Shown here: piece by piece, positions 1-18,400 of the stretch
How the letters are laid out: the number at the start of each line of letters is the position of its first letter
Numbering within the stretch: position 1 is the stretch's first letter
Source of the DNA: Whitmania pigra
Taxonomy: Eukaryota; Annelida; Clitellata; Hirudinida; Haemopidae
Assembly (NCBI GenBank): GCA_021613335.1
Contig: JAJTWR010000359.1
Span: 581,001 to 645,000 of the forward strand
Reading direction: 5' to 3'
Length of the DNA: 64,000 nt
The notes under the pieces: model-generated
Told to the model about the DNA's origin: nothing
The model's input: the letters and a program-made list of their open reading frames with translations, nothing else
The model's database searches: none
Program-made: the position numbers and the translations under genes

Positions 1-7126
<7,126 letters not shown>

Positions 7127-9254
7127 GAATATGGCACTTGGACGTCCAGGATTCTGTTGTGGATAATGTTGATAATTACGTTGATTTTTTTAATAAAGTT
7201 GATGTCGGCTATAAAGTCAGCTATGAAGTAATATTGTGGGTTAAAGAAATTATAAGTGAACAAAGTATTGGACCACTTATAAACCGCAATTTCAAATTTG
7301 AACATAATCAACAATATTCAAACATTGAAATCAATTTGACAAATTTGCTTAAATATCGTAAACGAATTGACAGAAATGACATCAATTGCTTAGTTTCCCT
7401 ACATTTATTTAACAAAACTCACCCCTGTTCCTCTCATTGTCAGAATATTTCGATGTCGATCAGTTGGTTGTAAGTACGGATAAAAATTACAAAAGTGTAA
7501 ATATACAAAGCATTAGCTCTTACAAGAAGCATTAAATTGGGAGAAATCTTTCATACGAAGTGAACTTATTTGAGCCGAAGCTATCACAATGTGTACCGTT
7601 GCTAAGGCAACACCGATAACTCCCAGGACGAGTCAGAACTTGATTGAGAGGTGAGAGGATGGGTACTTTAGATGTCAAGGATGCTTATATCGCATTATTC
7701 AATGGAGAATTAGCGGAGAAGAAAAATTAGAGGAGCTGCCACTTTGTGTGGGGATCCACCGCCGGAAATTATATTATCAACTTTATGACATGTATGATAG
7801 AATTGATGTTTAGATATTTCTAGACGTCATTTTCATTTTAAATTTCCAATTATACTATTTACACTAGCATTATAATAAAAGTTTGGTTTTCAAAAATGTG
7901 CCTGAATAAATGGTGGTGGTGTTAGTACGTTAACGTGCTATGAATAACGAGATTATTTGGATGGATCAGGTCAATTTCAGAGGTTCCAGGTTCTATAGCA
8001 ATGTCGAGTTAAAGCGTCGGAGTAGCAGGACCCCTAAAAACGGTTTTAAGTCTCCGCTGAAAGATCTAGCAACACTATAAATGGGTGAGTCTTTCCGATG
8101 ATCATTATCTGAATAAATATTACTGGCTGCACTTAACAATTTCACTTTGGGAGAGGGTGGGTTCCGCCACGATAACATTTCTTCTTGGTTTCAGTGGACT
8201 AACAAACTTTGGACAACACTGTTTTAAGTTAAAACTTTTAACCTATTTGTTGATTTGCTGATTGCTTACGTAAGTGTAAGAAATGCAGCACACAGTTTAA
8301 TCCTGAGGTAATCATCACTCTATTTGCACACCCATTCCATTACAAAATGTTTTGTAATGTGAAGTATCTATTTAGTTACGACTTAAATATCGTTTTAATC
8401 ACTTCATTTAAAATATCTTTGGCAGATCAGGTACGTACCAGATAGAGAATTTTATCGGGTGCCAGATAATTCAGAATAGTTCAACTGACAAATGGATACT
8501 GGGTTTAAAGACCTATGTCTTAGTTGCTAAAAAGGGTTAGTGCTGTGGGTGCGCTTGCTAACCAGATTATGCAGCTGTAGGAGTTAGGAGCGGGAACTTT
8601 CATTTGCTCCATATAGTTCTTGTAACCGTGCATTAGATGGTTAGTGTGTTAGTTATCTTGTTTTCTTGCAAATAAAGTAGTTGTGCTTTCTGTTCTGTGC
8701 AATTCATAACAGTTTTTAATCAAAGAAACCCAGAAAATCTTCATATTTTTATTTTATTAATAAAAAATACTATTCATGAATCCCCTTGATTTTAAGAAAT
8801 AAATACAAGCCATATAAATCATAAGAGAAATTTGTTCACAGTGCAAAACATAAATGCGCAAACGCATCGCATTACGCTTATGTGAAAGTTAAATCTCTAG
8901 TTTCAGTTATTCTCACAACTCACATTTAATTGTAAATAACACTTACAGTTTTTTGGTATTTGCTCATGAATCTGCCTTAAAGTTGAATATGCATCAGGTG
9001 AAAGAGACAAACCTATGCTCTTTGCTTTAATTATGAACCTAATAACCTGGAACTAATTCAAAATCATATCAAAAAATGTTTTGGACATCATATTTTTATG
9101 ACAAAAATATTTGTTTTTAATATAAAATATAAATGGAAATATAATAATAATAATCGCTGAAGACAATAACAACTGATCTTGTATAAAAATCTCGATAATT
9201 CAAAATATACAAAACAATTCTAATTCGGAATGAAACAAGTAATTTGAAAAAAAT
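7127..9254. other. Intergenic region between the dynein 5' end and the GRB2 3' end
   Basis: No exon with conserved protein sequence was found on either strand. Apart from the X-box it is ordinary AT-rich sequence. A T-rich stretch near 8745-8757 (AATAAA on the minus strand) may end the GRB2-like 3' UTR. Confidence 0.6.
7598..7611. promoter_or_regulatory. Candidate RFX X-box upstream of the dynein gene
   Basis: The sequence GTTGCTAAGGCAAC is an imperfect inverted repeat that fits the X-box bound by RFX factors (GTNRCC, short spacer, RGYAAC) except for T in place of one C. It lies about 470 bp upstream of the dynein start codon. RFX factors are the classic activators of ciliary genes, so position and target agree. 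Binding is inferred, not shown. Confidence 0.6.
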
Positions 9255-10791
9255 TCATGCATCTCTGACGTAGCTGTTAGGATATAAGCCTTGTATTATT
9301 ATTCCCTTCCTTGTGACTGAGCCTTTACTCCAATTTTCATCAACTTCTTCAATGAATGTTATAACATCTCCTTGGTATATAGACATCTCAGCATCATTAC
9401 TTGCATTATAATCATATTCAGCAATAACTCTTCTCACTCCTAACTCATTCTGGTTAAAACAAAGTCATGTAAAGATGAGAAATTATAAATCCATATTCCA
9501 TATATAAAATTAAAATGCTGACAATAAGATTATGAACAAGTTACTCCTGAACACATTTTCAAATACTCTAAAGGTAATAAAAGCCACTAAGGAATTCAAT
9601 AAAGTATGCTCCCAATTCCTCAATTTAAAATACAATGCCATCTTACAGAACTGCTCCTTAGAAACACGTCTTCATTGCTGCAAACTGAATGATTCTTGTA
9701 GTATTGAACCAATTTATTGATGCTTTCAAACTTTGGTGAATCATTCCAAAGATAATACATGCTTCTGGCTGATCTTAAAATTCGAAAATGCTGTACTTCT
9801 CTGATCCTGATGGAAAAATAAGAGTTACTAAAACAGATAATAAGAAAAAAAGACTTTACTGACCTAACAGACAACGACATTTCATTGGATGTTGATTGGC
9901 TTGGTCTGACGTAGAAATTTGTTGAGTTATCAGATTTCAGAATTTCACAAATTTGTTCCTTTGATGCATCTTTATACCAACTGTAACAAATACTTGACTT
10001 TAGATGACCGCAAAACTAGTTATTTAATCGACCACTTAAAATATCTACTTAGTCATGTAAAATTAAACATTACCATATCTCAAGACATACATCTAAATAA
10101 GCATCACAAATAAAGTATAGCTAACGATGGGGGTCCAAATATCACATAATTGGCTGGAACCAATCCTAAAGCTCCTTTCAATTCTGCATAATACCATTGT
10201 CTGTCCCCCTCACTGAGAATCTAAATCAGAAATTACACTAAAATAAGTAAAGGACTTATCCACGGATTACATTGCACAATAATTATCAATAATAATTATT
10301 ATGTTAGAACCTTTTAGCATTTATGGGGAGCTGAAGTAATTCTAAATCCATACTTGGATTTTGGAAAGGTTATGAGAAAAATCATAAGATGATTACTGGG
10401 CATGTTTAGAGTAAAACAGATCTAGATTGAAGGATGAGTTGCAATGCTCTATTTAAGGCTTTTGATCAATCAGGAAACTTATGAAGCCATTAAGCATATC
10501 TCCACACCTGACATCACTCTATATACTTATGCCTAGTTATCATCATCCACCAAGCCAATTAATTGTGAGCTATCAATTGAAGAAGTGTGCTCTTCAATCT
10601 TAGCAAGAAAAGATATACCTCAAGGTCTCATAAATCAACATAGTAACAATTTTAGCAACAAAGCTAACATCTTATCAGAAATATTTTCAAAAGCAAAAAC
10701 TGAAATAAACCTTCAAGACATCACCATTACTAAATGATAATTCATCAGAACTTCTTGCTTTATAATCATATTGTGCAACGGCTTCCATCAT
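9255..10791 (-). CDS. GRB2: GRB2-type SH3-SH2-SH3 adaptor
   Basis: Cytoplasmic adaptor that links phosphotyrosine on receptor kinases to proline-rich partners such as SOS, upstream of Ras. Five exons in phase: 10791-10711, 10220-10126, 9980-9864, 9806-9647 and 9449-9255, giving 215 residues against 217 in human GRB2. Order: N-terminal SH3 (MMEAVAQYDYKA, ALGLVPANYV); SH2 starting at WYKDASKEQI, with the phosphotyrosine arginine in FYVRPSQS, VQHFRILR, and the tryptophan of YYLWND that sets +2 Asn preference in GRB2; C-terminal SH3 (VIAEYDYNAS, ENWSKGS, LYPNSYV). The start has two adjacent ATGs; either is possible. A splice acceptor just upstream of the ATG suggests a 5' UTR intron. The Arg-Glu pair of the usual FLIRES motif is Arg-Pro here. 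Orthologue of Drosophila drk and worm sem-5. Confidence 0.96.
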
Positions 10792-11814
10792 TAATCTGGT
10801 TAAAAAATAAAAAGTATCCATATAGTCTTGCTTACGCAATTAAAGTAGTATTTTAAGATACCATACTTGATCAAACTTACCAATAACCAATAACATAAAT
10901 TGCTGATTTTGAATCATCCATAATTCCATTTCTAAATGTGCACTTAGTTCTTAGAGATGTGGTAATAAAATGAACTAAATGAAGACAATGCAATGAAAAC
11001 TAAACTAATAACCACAAAATACGTCGCAGTAAAATAAGACAAAACAATTGCCAATTTGTAGCACTCGGCGGGACTTTTCATTAAAATAAAAGCGTTTGTC
11101 AAAGTGCGTCCACGTTAGTCGACACTAATCACATTATTAGATATGTTTCTCCTTAAATAAAACTAACCAAGTCGAGAGCAGCTGATAACCGATAGGAATG
11201 CAGGTAGCTGTGCTGCATAAACCCTTAGCAGAGCGATATTACTTCCTATTTGAATTAGCCAAAGTATAAATAGAATATTACATTATTAATCATTTATAAT
11301 AAATTTTCCTAAAGGGCAATCGAACGCATTTACATATTATACAGTATTAGTGTCTAAGTCTTATTAAGGTGCTTTGGTCATGTCGTGAAATGTTCCTCCT
11401 TGGCTTGATTTCGGCAGGGACGTACGGAAGGCAAAATAGTGGGGAGCATAAAAGAAAGACTTTCCCAAATCTAAAAAAATATCTAATTAATATTAATAAT
11501 TTGTCGATATTTATTGCTCGCTAACAGAAACTATTACGACTAACTCTTGACTAAAACTTTGATAAAATTTAATAGCGCAAAAGTCATGGTACATTAAAAT
11601 AAGCAATGTCTTCCGAATATAAACATTAAATCTATCTTTTATACAAAAATAAAAAAAACCTTCAATAAAAATCAAAATAAGATTATATTAAATACACATT
11701 GAGCATGTTTGTAGTCGTTAAAATATTGACCATTTTCATTACTTCTGATTGTCAAGTTATTTTTAGAAAAAAAGAGTCTTGAATATTACAAATAGTAATT
11801 CAAACTATTCACAC
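10792..11814. other. Upstream region of the GRB2-like gene
   Basis: AT-rich sequence without a recognisable exon. It probably holds the GRB2 5' UTR and promoter; I see no TATA box or motif that I can defend. Confidence 0.4.
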
Positions 11815-12517
11815 CAGAGGTGCACAACCTCCGACTCGTCACATCAGGCCCTCGACCAGCCGTCAAAGTGGACTGCGACGGCTGACAAGAAAAGTGATAA
11901 AATAAGTTTTTCATTCAATTTTTGTAAGGTTGTGAATGAACACGAAAGAAGCACAGAGACGTACATCTCTAAATTTAAGAAATTCTTTCTCACTGGACAA
12001 GCAAACAGCCTAGTTTACTGATTAGCTCCATGGCGTGACAGCTATGTCGCACCAATCACCTTAGAGGACGTAATGATACCTCTCGACTCACTGGACCTCC
12101 ACAGCCTCCTCCATTTTTGATGTTCGATTATTTTTCATCGTTAAGCAAACTACGAACAGCCTGACATCTCAAAGATTGTTGCAGACATGCAGCCTCAGTC
12201 TTCACGTTGTGTTCTCTCATTAGGTTAAAATTGTCAAGATTTACTGTGCTGCCCATATAGTTCACAACTTTGTCTTTGTTCTTCTGTACATTTTGAATCA
12301 TAATATCAGTTTAATAATAAATTATTATATCATCTTTAATAATAATTTATAATATCTTATTGCTATAATATCTTATCCTTCTAATGTCTTATTATTTGCG
12401 TTGTCTTGATGTTGATGAGGAATTAAATTTGGAATCTATTTTACATGATCTCATTCGCTCGGCCAACGGAGTTTTTCCGAACTCTGTTTTTGGCCAAAAG
12501 AAGGTTGTGCACCACTG
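11815..12517. mobile_element. Short hAT-type element with TIRs and imperfect 8-bp TSD
   Basis: The left end reads CAGAGGTGCACAACCT and the right end, reversed, reads CAGTGGTGCACAACCT, both typical of hAT ends. The flanking octamers are ATTCACAC (11807-11814) and ATGTACAC (12518-12525), matching at six of eight bases as expected for an aged hAT target duplication. The 703-bp interior has small open stretches (an 80-codon frame at 11779-12021 overlaps the end) but no intact transposase, so it is non-autonomous. Confidence 0.75.
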
Positions 12518-12525
12518 ATGTACAC

Positions 12526-12845
12526 ACTGCAACATGTTCAACTTCAAATAGTTTATTAGTAGATCCAGAACTTTCTTGAACTCCCGCCTAATGAATGTCT
12601 CAATTGTAAATGTTGTTTGAGATTCAGCTTTGTCATCCAATCGCAACGGTGAGGACGCTTAAAATCGTCTTCCGTAATTATGTGCAAATTGGATGGAAAC
12701 TGTTTTCCAGCCTGGATTGATTGTGTCCCCTCTGTTTCACTGTAGAGGAATGCCAAAGTCTTAGTGATCGCTTTTATGTTTTCTACTGCACCAATAACAT
12801 TCAGGTCAATTTCTTCAAAATATTCAGTTAACTCTTATTTTGTAA
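12526..12845 (-). pseudogene. hAT (ZMYM-like) transposase remnant
   Basis: Read on the minus strand, two frames join across a frameshift near 12640-12660. The first has YFEEIDLNVIG and AITKTLAFLYSETEG. The second has RLDDKAESQTTFTIE and FIRREFKKVLDLLINYL, like the segment of hAT/ZMYM-type proteins that precedes the C-terminal dimerisation region. It has in-frame stops and no visible ends, and it is cut by the short hAT element on its left. It is a dead fragment. Confidence 0.65.
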
Positions 12846-13139
12846 AGTACGTTATTCGTAAACGTAACAGACAAAATAAAGCCAAAACTTATGCTACGTT
12901 TGTATAAGTCGACAGCATTAGATTTAATTACTAAGTCAGATCGCTTTGGATCTTTATCAAAATTTCATTAAGTAGTTCCGCAATAGCTTCTAAGGAGGTG
13001 TTCACACCTTTAAAAGATTCAGCTCTTCATGTAATTTCCAGTCCATATAATAGAATTTAATTTAATACCGATAGAGATGGGCGTCTGCGAACGTTATTTT
13101 ATTTTAAAATATATTTTAAGAGCGCTTTATAAATGGTTG

Positions 13140-13310
13140 ATCGATTAAGAAGTGCCTTGCCCTCAGGAAGATGAAAATGTGCAGCATTTCCTCATGGAAT
13201 GTCCGGCCCAATCTGCCCTAAGGAGAGAAATCAGACTCAATACAAGTCTATCTGATATGAGTTCCTTGCTTAGCAATCCAGCGAGTGTGGACATCATCTA
13301 CAGATAGATT
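13140..13310 (+). pseudogene. Non-LTR retrotransposon ORF2 C-terminal fragment
   Basis: A plus-strand frame gives VPCPQEDENVQHFLMECPAQ followed by ALRREI, the cysteine/histidine-containing tail seen after the reverse transcriptase domain of many animal non-LTR elements (CxxxxE..qH.L..CP...). It ends at a stop soon after. No catalytic domain is present. Confidence 0.6.
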
Positions 13311-13451
13311 TGCAAAAATCGGAGTCAATTACTTTAGTGATTTTTATTTAAACTTTATTTAACTTATTATTATTTCATCCCTATTATTACACTAATACAT
13401 ATTATTAATTTTTAATAACTAACACTAACTAACAAGTCCAAATCATCTATA

Positions 13452-14830
13452 TCTATATATATAAAACAAGGATCTTGTATGTACATTTCTTATACAAATC
13501 TTTAATTCTGAACCAATTTGATTGAAATTTGAAACACTTGAGCAAGTTGACAAGGGGGTCAGTTTAGTCTACTTTGCAAAACAGTCGATACATTATTTTG
13601 CGTTTTAGAGCCATAAACCTTTTTCTAGACATACGCTGGTTCATGTAGTAAGCTTTTAATTTATATTGGTTTATAATTTAGAACGATAAACTAATCGACT
13701 AGCAGAACAACAAAGCGTTATCATTTTCCTTGATGCTTCTGGAGGCACAGGAAAACATTTTTAACAAATTTAATTCTGGCTGAAATCAGGGCTAAGGGAA
13801 AAATTGCTGTTTCCATTGCCTCTTCAGGAATTGCGGCAACGTTAATGGAAGGGGGGAGGACAGCCCATTCTGATCTTAAATTGCCACATGATAGACAAGA
13901 AAGTCCTGCCCGCAACATACGAAAGTCAAGCGATGGGGCGCAAGTCCTCAGAACATGTAAATTAATTGTTTGGGACGAATGCACCACGGCGCCCAAGTAG
14001 GTTATCGAAGCCTTTGACATTAATCTCAGAGATGTGAGGGGAAATAACATCTTGATGGGATGAACTCTGTTATTTTTCTATGGAGATTTTCGTCAAACTC
14101 TACCTGTCGCACCAAAGTCAACACCGGCCGATGAAATTCATGCAAATTCATGCATGTTTAAAGCATTCCTTTTTGTGGAGACATGTACAAAAGATTACTT
14201 TAAAGCAAAACATGAGAGTACATCTTGGAGATGATGGTGCTCAACATTTTCAAACAAACTACTGGATATTGGAGAAGGTAGATTAAATGTCAATTCTTCA
14301 GGAAATATTCAACTCTCATCAAATTTTTGTAACCTGGTTTCTACAGTATCAGAATTAATTGATGCAGTTTATCCAACGGTTTCCACAAACTGTGAACATT
14401 CAAACTGGTTGCAAGGAAGGGCCTTCTTGCTGCCAAAAATGTTCATGAAATCAACAATAAAATGCTATCAATGTTACCAGGTCCAGTCACTGAATACAAG
14501 TCAATCGATACCGTTGTAGATGCTGATGAGGTTGTCAATTTCCCATAAGAGTTCTTAAACTCACTGGACCCTACTGGTTTGCCACCACACCGTCTTTTAC
14601 TAAAACTGGGATCTCCAATTATTCTAAGTAATCTACTAAGTAACGTTGACCCACCAAAACTTTGCAACGGCACTAGGCTTTGTTTTAAAAAGGTTTTGGG
14701 CAATTTAATTTAAGCAATTATCTTAACAGGAAAAGAAGGAGGATTAACAGTTTTTATCCACTGATACCCCTCATTCTCACGGATATTCAATTGCAAATCT
14801 ATTACAGGGCAAAGCCGGGGAAACAGCTAG
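13452..14830 (+). mobile_element. Decayed Helitron with both termini
   Basis: The 5' end TCTATATATATAAAAC and the 3' end ...GGGGAAACAGCTAG are the classic Helitron termini (TC at 5', CTRR at 3'), inserted between A (13451) and T (14831) without target duplication, as Helitrons do. A GC-rich stretch AAAGCCGGGG lies just inside the 3' end. At 1.38 kb it keeps only helicase remnants; no HUH Rep domain is visible, so it was moved in trans or deleted internally. Confidence 0.82.
13715..14815 (+). pseudogene. PIF1-like helicase remnant of the Helitron
   Basis: Plus-strand frames give a Walker A motif (FLDASGGTGKTFLTNLI), then AVSIASSGIAATLM, a Walker B-like LIVWDECT, YGDFRQTLPV (motif III type) and ITLKQNMR, in PIF1 order. 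Stops and frameshifts interrupt it near 13997, 14060 and 14500-14720. This is the helicase half of a Helitron RepHel protein, no longer translatable. Confidence 0.85.
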
Positions 14831-14854
14831 TCAAATAAATAAATAAATAAGAAG

Positions 14855-15170
14855 TGCCTTCAAACTAAAAATCTTAGAAGGCTGCTTGTTGTAGCTCTAG
14901 CCATCTTGCTGGCTTGTCATCAATTTCTTGTTTTTCTAAGTCTTCCAGCAGAGGATGTTGAAGCTATTGTAAAGCCTCTGCTGGTCCTGGCTACTCTGGC
15001 GCGTTGACTCGGTATTGCAGTTCAACTGGGAAAGGCTTTGAAATTGAGCAGTTGATCCTGCTCCGTCCAAATAATCTTGCTATTCAACAGACTTTATCCA
15101 ATGCCTTCATATCCTATTCGGATAAGGAACTCAAAACATCGGCTAAATACAAATACAAATAAGGTTCGAT
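14855..15170. repeat. Retroelement-like 3' tail sequence
   Basis: The end of this stretch (GGAACTCAAAACATCGGCTAA followed by AATACAAATACAAAT) closely resembles 28978-29012 in a KCC intron (GGAACTCAAGAGATCAGTTA, then AATACAAATACAAT), so this is a dispersed repeat. The shared AATACAAATACAA tail suggests a non-LTR 3' end. The word GAAGTGCCTT occurs both here and at the start of the fragment at 13140. Confidence 0.45.
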
Positions 15171-15478
15171 GTCGATAATAAATTTCGTAGTTTATAAAAT
15201 CGACTTGAATGTATTATACATAAGTTAACGTCTTAATTTAATTTAAAAAAAAACAATTGATAAAAGAATTTACGTCTGTTTTCCCCGTCTCTCTTTTAAT
15301 AACTAATTATTTTCGTTTTGTTTAAAAAAAAAGACCGCGGAAAAACATTGAGCTTTAATTTTAGAAAGTGTATTATAAAACTATTAATAGTTGTGATAAA
15401 ATTTAAAATGTAATCGAATTCAGCAGAAATTGTGCGCGTAGAGTATACAAAGGCAGACGGTAAGGTTTCGTCGTGGAC

Positions 15479-18400
15479 ATGGACAATGCTTGCTGTCAAG
15501 GAGATTTAATCATCTCTTGTTCAAGATTTCTTGTGGAGAACAATTATTTCAGACTTATAGAGGACCGCTGCGAATTTTTTGACGGTTTACAGGTTATATT
15601 CTGAAGTTTGTGAAAAACTTTACATTAATTTTCTACTTTTCAATCAAAGAATAATCTATAATTAGGATGAGGCCTTCGAAATAGTAATTCCTGTTGATGT
15701 CTTTGATTTGCTAAATTTCGATGGTGAGATTTTTGTAATAGTTGACTGACTTTGATAGGAAGACTAGATCTGACCTGTATTAATCAAAATGTTTCAATGC
15801 AGTTGACTTGGGTAACTTTGTCTTGAACGTACCATTGAACGCTTCAGAAGTATTCAGAAATGTGAGGGCATTTGTTGCATATAATCTGCTGAAGTATGTG
15901 TTTAGGTGTCAGTTTGGTTTAGGTAATCTTTACACACATTAGAGAAAAGGGGTGGCTACCTCGTTGCAAGATACGAACGCAACTGTCTGTGAGACTTCGT
16001 ATTAGCAGACTTCCGCCTTTTGAATGGTATTATTATAAATGATTTTTGTTCTGATAAATACTTATTAGACAAACATGTAGGAGAATGATGAATCATTTTC
16101 AATCAATTATACAGAAATGTTGATTTAAACATCTTGAATATTAGTATCAAGAGACATATTTATGTAGTGCACTTATAGTTTTTTTTATACGAATTTTTCT
16201 TTGCACTCAAGAAAGTTATTTTTTTTTATGTTTTTTCAAAGCTACCAGCTTCCATCGCTGACTCTGTATAGATCAAAGATGTGTCAGCCCAAGTTGATTC
16301 AATTAAAAGGATTAATATCAGGAATCTCACCAATTCAGAAATATTTGTAAGAATTTCCCAAGATTAAAAGTTCCTTTAAGAAGTTCAATGTTGCAGACTC
16401 AATTTAAACCTAAAACCTTGTTAGAAAAAGTACAAAGTTTGAATGCAATGTTTGCAAAAAGGGAGAATTCACATTTTTGAGACATTTTGGCACATCTGAC
16501 AAAATGCTTATTAGGTACAAACATTTTGTATCTGAATTCACCTGTAAATATTTTAATGAAAGCGAATTTACTTGATAACCTAGAAGAAATGAATTGAATT
16601 GCAAGCTTTGCAGCACACGGATGGAAGAAAATGTCTCCTGTCGAGTCTTGGCAGGTTGTCCAATTTACTTGTAATAATATTTTTATTTCATGGAAGTGGC
16701 TTCAATTGAATGTATTAAAATCATCCATATGCAGATAAGGTCGTCTTTTATCTAATGGAGAATGAATTGCTGAAATGCAAAAGGATCAGCCAATGTGTTG
16801 TTGCATGTGCAAGAGGTATAGCATATATTATGTTGGCTGGAATATCTTCACTAAGATATTTGATAACTTTTAACTTACTTAGAATATAACATAACTCGAC
16901 TGAATTAGCATAAGTTGAGTAAAATAACTAAAATGCAGATGAATTGGCATCGGGCATTCAACTCGGCAGAGTATGCATTGCAGTTGGTGTTCCTATCTAT
17001 GACTTTAAGAGAAAGCTTCATGTCTTTGAAGTGAGCATCGAAGCATTCAAGAACAAGGAATCATTACATTAGATGTTTTACATGTTTATTATTAATTATG
17101 AATGTATTAAAGATTAGAGTTAGTATATGTTGAGTTATTGAGTTGTATTCAATATTTGCCATTTGGTTACACCAGCGAACATTTTATAAACTAGGTCTTG
17201 AGTGTAACTCCAGTTTTAAGAGTGTCACAAGTGAGTAATTTGTAATTGTTCGTCTTAATTATCCTCTTTATGTGTATAGGTCCTCTATTTTTCCTTCATC
17301 ATTTAGATGCGCAAAAATACTCATTCATTACAAAACATCCTTCCAGCTGTTCCAAGGTCTATAAAGGCTTTATATCATGGTAGACTGCTTTTCTTTAATC
17401 AGAGGATTAAGATATCAAAATCATTCATTTGCTAATGGTTTTTTGAATTTTTTGACTTGCTTTATGTTTTATTTATTTATTTATTACTTCTTTTCAGATC
17501 GCAAAGATACCTCTTGGAGTTTTGTCTTTAGTCTGGCTTATGCATTTGCTGGTTATTTAAATGTTTCATTTTAATGTTATCATAAAATATATTTATTCTT
17601 TTTGCCTGATCTATCTTTTTAGTCAATCAATCAGTTATTCAATTTTCTGACATCATGCATAGCAAACAATTCTGACAGTGCATCTGAATTACACCATTAA
17701 GAATTACTTCTGCCATGTAGCCGGCTTTCGTGTGCCACCAAACCCCACTTTTGTAGATTGTCTCTGGAGGGCAACTGGTCGTATACTGACCTTAGTCAAG
17801 TCGGAGCGAGGACATCTTCCACATATCGTAAGGGATCGTTGCATCACGTCATCCCACGTTGTCCATTTAACCTGCTATGACTGCTGAACTGCCCTCGTGA
17901 CTCGGTCTTGTTCCACTTTTCGCCTCCTTTCCTGGCTAATCGCTATGATTAGCGTCTCTGACTGATGAGCTCGCCAGGGACCATTTTGGCAAGTTGTTCC
18001 ATCCAAAAGCATGACGATCCATCTGGATAGGACCTCTTACTTCCTCGAGCGTCAGCTCGGTTACTGACTCATCGATCTCATTTTGCGCTCGGAATTTCCT
18101 TCCAGATCTGAGCAGCGGCTTGACTTCGCGGATCCTGACGTCTGCGGAGTTGCTTCACTGCACTCTGATTTACACCATCAACTAAAACTTTTGAATTTGT
18201 AAGTAAATGAATGAAGAGATGTGTAAGTTGTCAATAACTCAACCTGTAAAGCAAAAAAAGCAACCATGCTTTCACATGGCGATGAGTTCATGATGATGAT
18301 ACTGTTTCAGGCAATGTCGCTCCTCCAGGGACATTTCATGATTTAAAGCTCGCTTTATTACTCAGCCTTGTTTCCAGCTCGAATGAGGTACATCTAAGCG

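Noticed and set aside
8540..8600. Possible tRNA or SINE head (GGTGCGCTTGCTAACCAG)
   Set aside because: No matching B box and no cloverleaf pairing.
13721..14050. A 109-codon minus-strand frame
   Set aside because: It is the shadow of the plus-strand PIF1 helicase remnant, whose motifs are clear.
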